Assembly (NCBI GenBank): GCA_023230245.1
Contig: JALNXT010000060.1
Coordinates: 1 to 7,654, forward strand
Reading direction: 5' to 3'
Source of the DNA: Candidatus Cloacimonadota bacterium
Lineage (GTDB): Bacteria; Cloacimonadota; Cloacimonadia; Cloacimonadales; Cloacimonadaceae
Length of the DNA: 7,654 nucleotides
In this document: one piece after another, positions 6,760 to 7,654 of the stretch
Numbering within the stretch: position 1 is the stretch's first letter
Layout of the letters: every line of letters begins with the position of its first letter
Program-made: the position numbers and the translations under genes
The notes under the pieces: model-generated
Seen by the model: the letters and a program-made list of their open reading frames with translations, nothing else
The model's database searches: none
Told to the model about the DNA's origin: nothing

Positions 6760-6875
6760 AAAAGTGGAAGGGTGCAACACACACTTAAACGACAGCGAAT
6801 TAGCTTTACTGTTACTAAACTTGTTGCAATCGAGCTATCAGTGTGTTTCACTCTTCCACCTTTCCACTTTTTCAC
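6756..6875. repeat. Imperfect inverted repeat spanning the nadB-tmk spacer
   Basis: The arm at 6756-6774 (GTGAAAAAGTGGAAGGGTG) recurs in inverted orientation at 6857-6875 with 18 of 19 bases matching. Both arms are followed inward by a related AACACAC stretch (about 6776-6782, and 6842-6848 inverted, offset by a few bases). The outer right end falls exactly on the nadB stop codon (6875-6877). The interior of about 80 bp shows no gene. A transcript could fold into a long stem. There is no U-run, so it is not a typical intrinsic terminator. It may be a small non-autonomous element or a processing or stability hairpin. Confidence 0.7.
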
Positions 6876-7654
6876 TAGATAATGGTATCATGTTTATACT
6901 GCAGGTCGTTTCTTTCGGGGTGATCAATCAAGAAATGCGCGCCCCTGCTTTCTTTGCGCATCAAAGCACTGCGGACAACTGCAATGGCGATAACTGCCAT
7001 ATTACGCGTTTCCACCACTTCCTTCCTAACGGCATTGTGCTGGTAAAAATTGTTAATCTCATTGTAAATATTCTCAAGACGGGAATTGGCATATTTAAGT
7101 AAGCGGCGGCTACGTCTAATGCCTGCATAGCCCTGCATGATAGTACCGATTATTTCGCGGTTGTGGCTGATGATAACCCATTCGTTTTCGTTAAATTCGT
7201 CCATCAGATGCCACTGTGGGATAACTGGAAAATCAACTGCATCCATGTTAGAAGGATGATTGGCAGCTTTATACGCCACTACCAGTGCTTCTAATAAAGA
7301 GTTGGAGGCTAAGCGGTTGGCTCCATGTAACCCGCAACAAGCCACTTCTCCCGCCACAAAAAGGTTGCGGATATCCGTTGCTCCATCGATTGTGGAAAGT
7401 ACTCCTCCGCAAAAATAGTGAGCAGCAGGTGCCACGGGAATGGGGTCTTTGGTAAAATCGATGCCCTTGCTCTTTAGCTTGCTATCTATGAAAGGGAAAT
7501 GCCTATGCAGTTTAGCCGCAGGAATGCCTGTGGCATCCAGATAGCAATATTTCTCGCCTCGTTTCTTCAGCTCTGCATCAATAGCACGGGAAACCACATC
7601 GCGGGGGGCAAGATTGCCCTTGGGGTGGTAATTCTCCATAAATGCATAACCATC
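6875..7654 (-). CDS. nadB: L-aspartate oxidase, C-terminal part (5' partial)
   Basis: The frame is open to the right window edge. The first readable residues are DGYAF, then MENYHPKGNLAPRDVVSRAI, so the Met at 7639 is internal and the gene starts outside the window. About 260 residues of a usual 520-540 are present. NadB is a flavoenzyme that oxidises L-aspartate to iminoaspartate, which NadA (not seen) turns into quinolinate for NAD synthesis. The FAD and substrate motifs PVAPAAHYFCGGV and AGEVACCGLHGANRLASNSLLEAL are intact, including the His and Arg that contact the dicarboxylate in this family. CGLHGANRLASNSLLE is typical of NadB rather than fumarate reductase or succinate dehydrogenase. 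The C-terminal helical domain carries the NadB signature SRGAHFLIDHPERND, followed by a short tail to TAG at 6875-6877. Nothing suggests a disrupted frame. Confidence 0.97.
   Translation of the reverse strand, partial: DGYAFMENYHPKGNLAPRDVVSRAIDAELKKRGEKYCYLDATGIPAAKLHRHFPFIDSKLKSKGIDFTKDPIPVAPAAHYFCGGVLSTIDGATDIRNLFVAGEVACCGLHGANRLASNSLLEALVVAYKAANHPSNMDAVDFPVIPQWHLMDEFNENEWVIISHNREIIGTIMQGYAGIRRSRRLLKYANSRLENIYNEINNFYQHNAVRKEVVETRNMAVIAIAVVRSALMRKESRGAHFLIDHPERNDLQYKHDTII

Noticed and set aside
6627..6874. Intrinsic terminator after nadB
   Set aside because: Stems are present, but none is followed by a run of U in the direction of transcription. Whether nadB and tmk share a transcript stays open.
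6630..6875. An 81-codon minus-strand reading frame with a GTG start
   Set aside because: It starts in the inverted repeat and runs through both tandem units, so its repeated TLAGLES.STPFH segments are a translation of the DNA repeat. It has no good ribosome-binding site or recognisable domain.

Overview
All genes in this window read on the minus strand, so transcription runs from right to left. The secreted proteins suggest a Gram-negative bacterium of the FCB group, with Cloacimonadota (WWE1) the most likely lineage and other FCB phyla possible. The clues are a secreted beta-propeller ending in a FlgD/type-IX-secretion-like 'SPNP' Ig module, a TonB-dependent receptor with an N-terminal carboxypeptidase-regulatory-like domain, and purine-rich and palindromic intergenic repeats. 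The taxonomic call is an inference and was not checked by search.

From right to left, the first part looks like housekeeping. It holds the C-terminal half of nadB (L-aspartate oxidase, NAD synthesis), cut by the right edge. A 248-bp spacer follows, containing two 45-bp tandem units with palindromic cores and an approximately 120-bp inverted repeat. Then come tmk (thymidylate kinase), a periplasmic S41/CtpA-type protease and a two-domain response regulator with a CxxC...CxxC zinc-ribbon-like output module. The tmk, protease and regulator genes are separated by 1 and 11 nt and carry good Shine-Dalgarno sites, one lying inside the preceding gene, so they form a tight operon.

The left half is a vitamin B12 uptake unit. 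A well-conserved cobalamin riboswitch lies between the response regulator and a TonB-dependent outer-membrane receptor, which is therefore identified as BtuB-like. A hairpin between aptamer and gene can pair nine bases with the receptor's ribosome-binding site, which suggests translational control. Five nucleotides after the receptor, a secreted YncE/YVTN-type beta-propeller begins. It has a Sec signal peptide and a C-terminal sorting-type domain and runs off the left edge about 20 residues before its expected end.

The arrangement riboswitch - BtuB - beta-propeller matches the logic of the Bacteroides BtuB-BtuG pair, in which a surface beta-propeller captures B12 with very high affinity and hands it to BtuB. 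Here the propeller is not a lipoprotein. It carries a C-terminal sorting-like module instead, which would be a differently anchored version of the same idea. This is the most interesting feature of the window.
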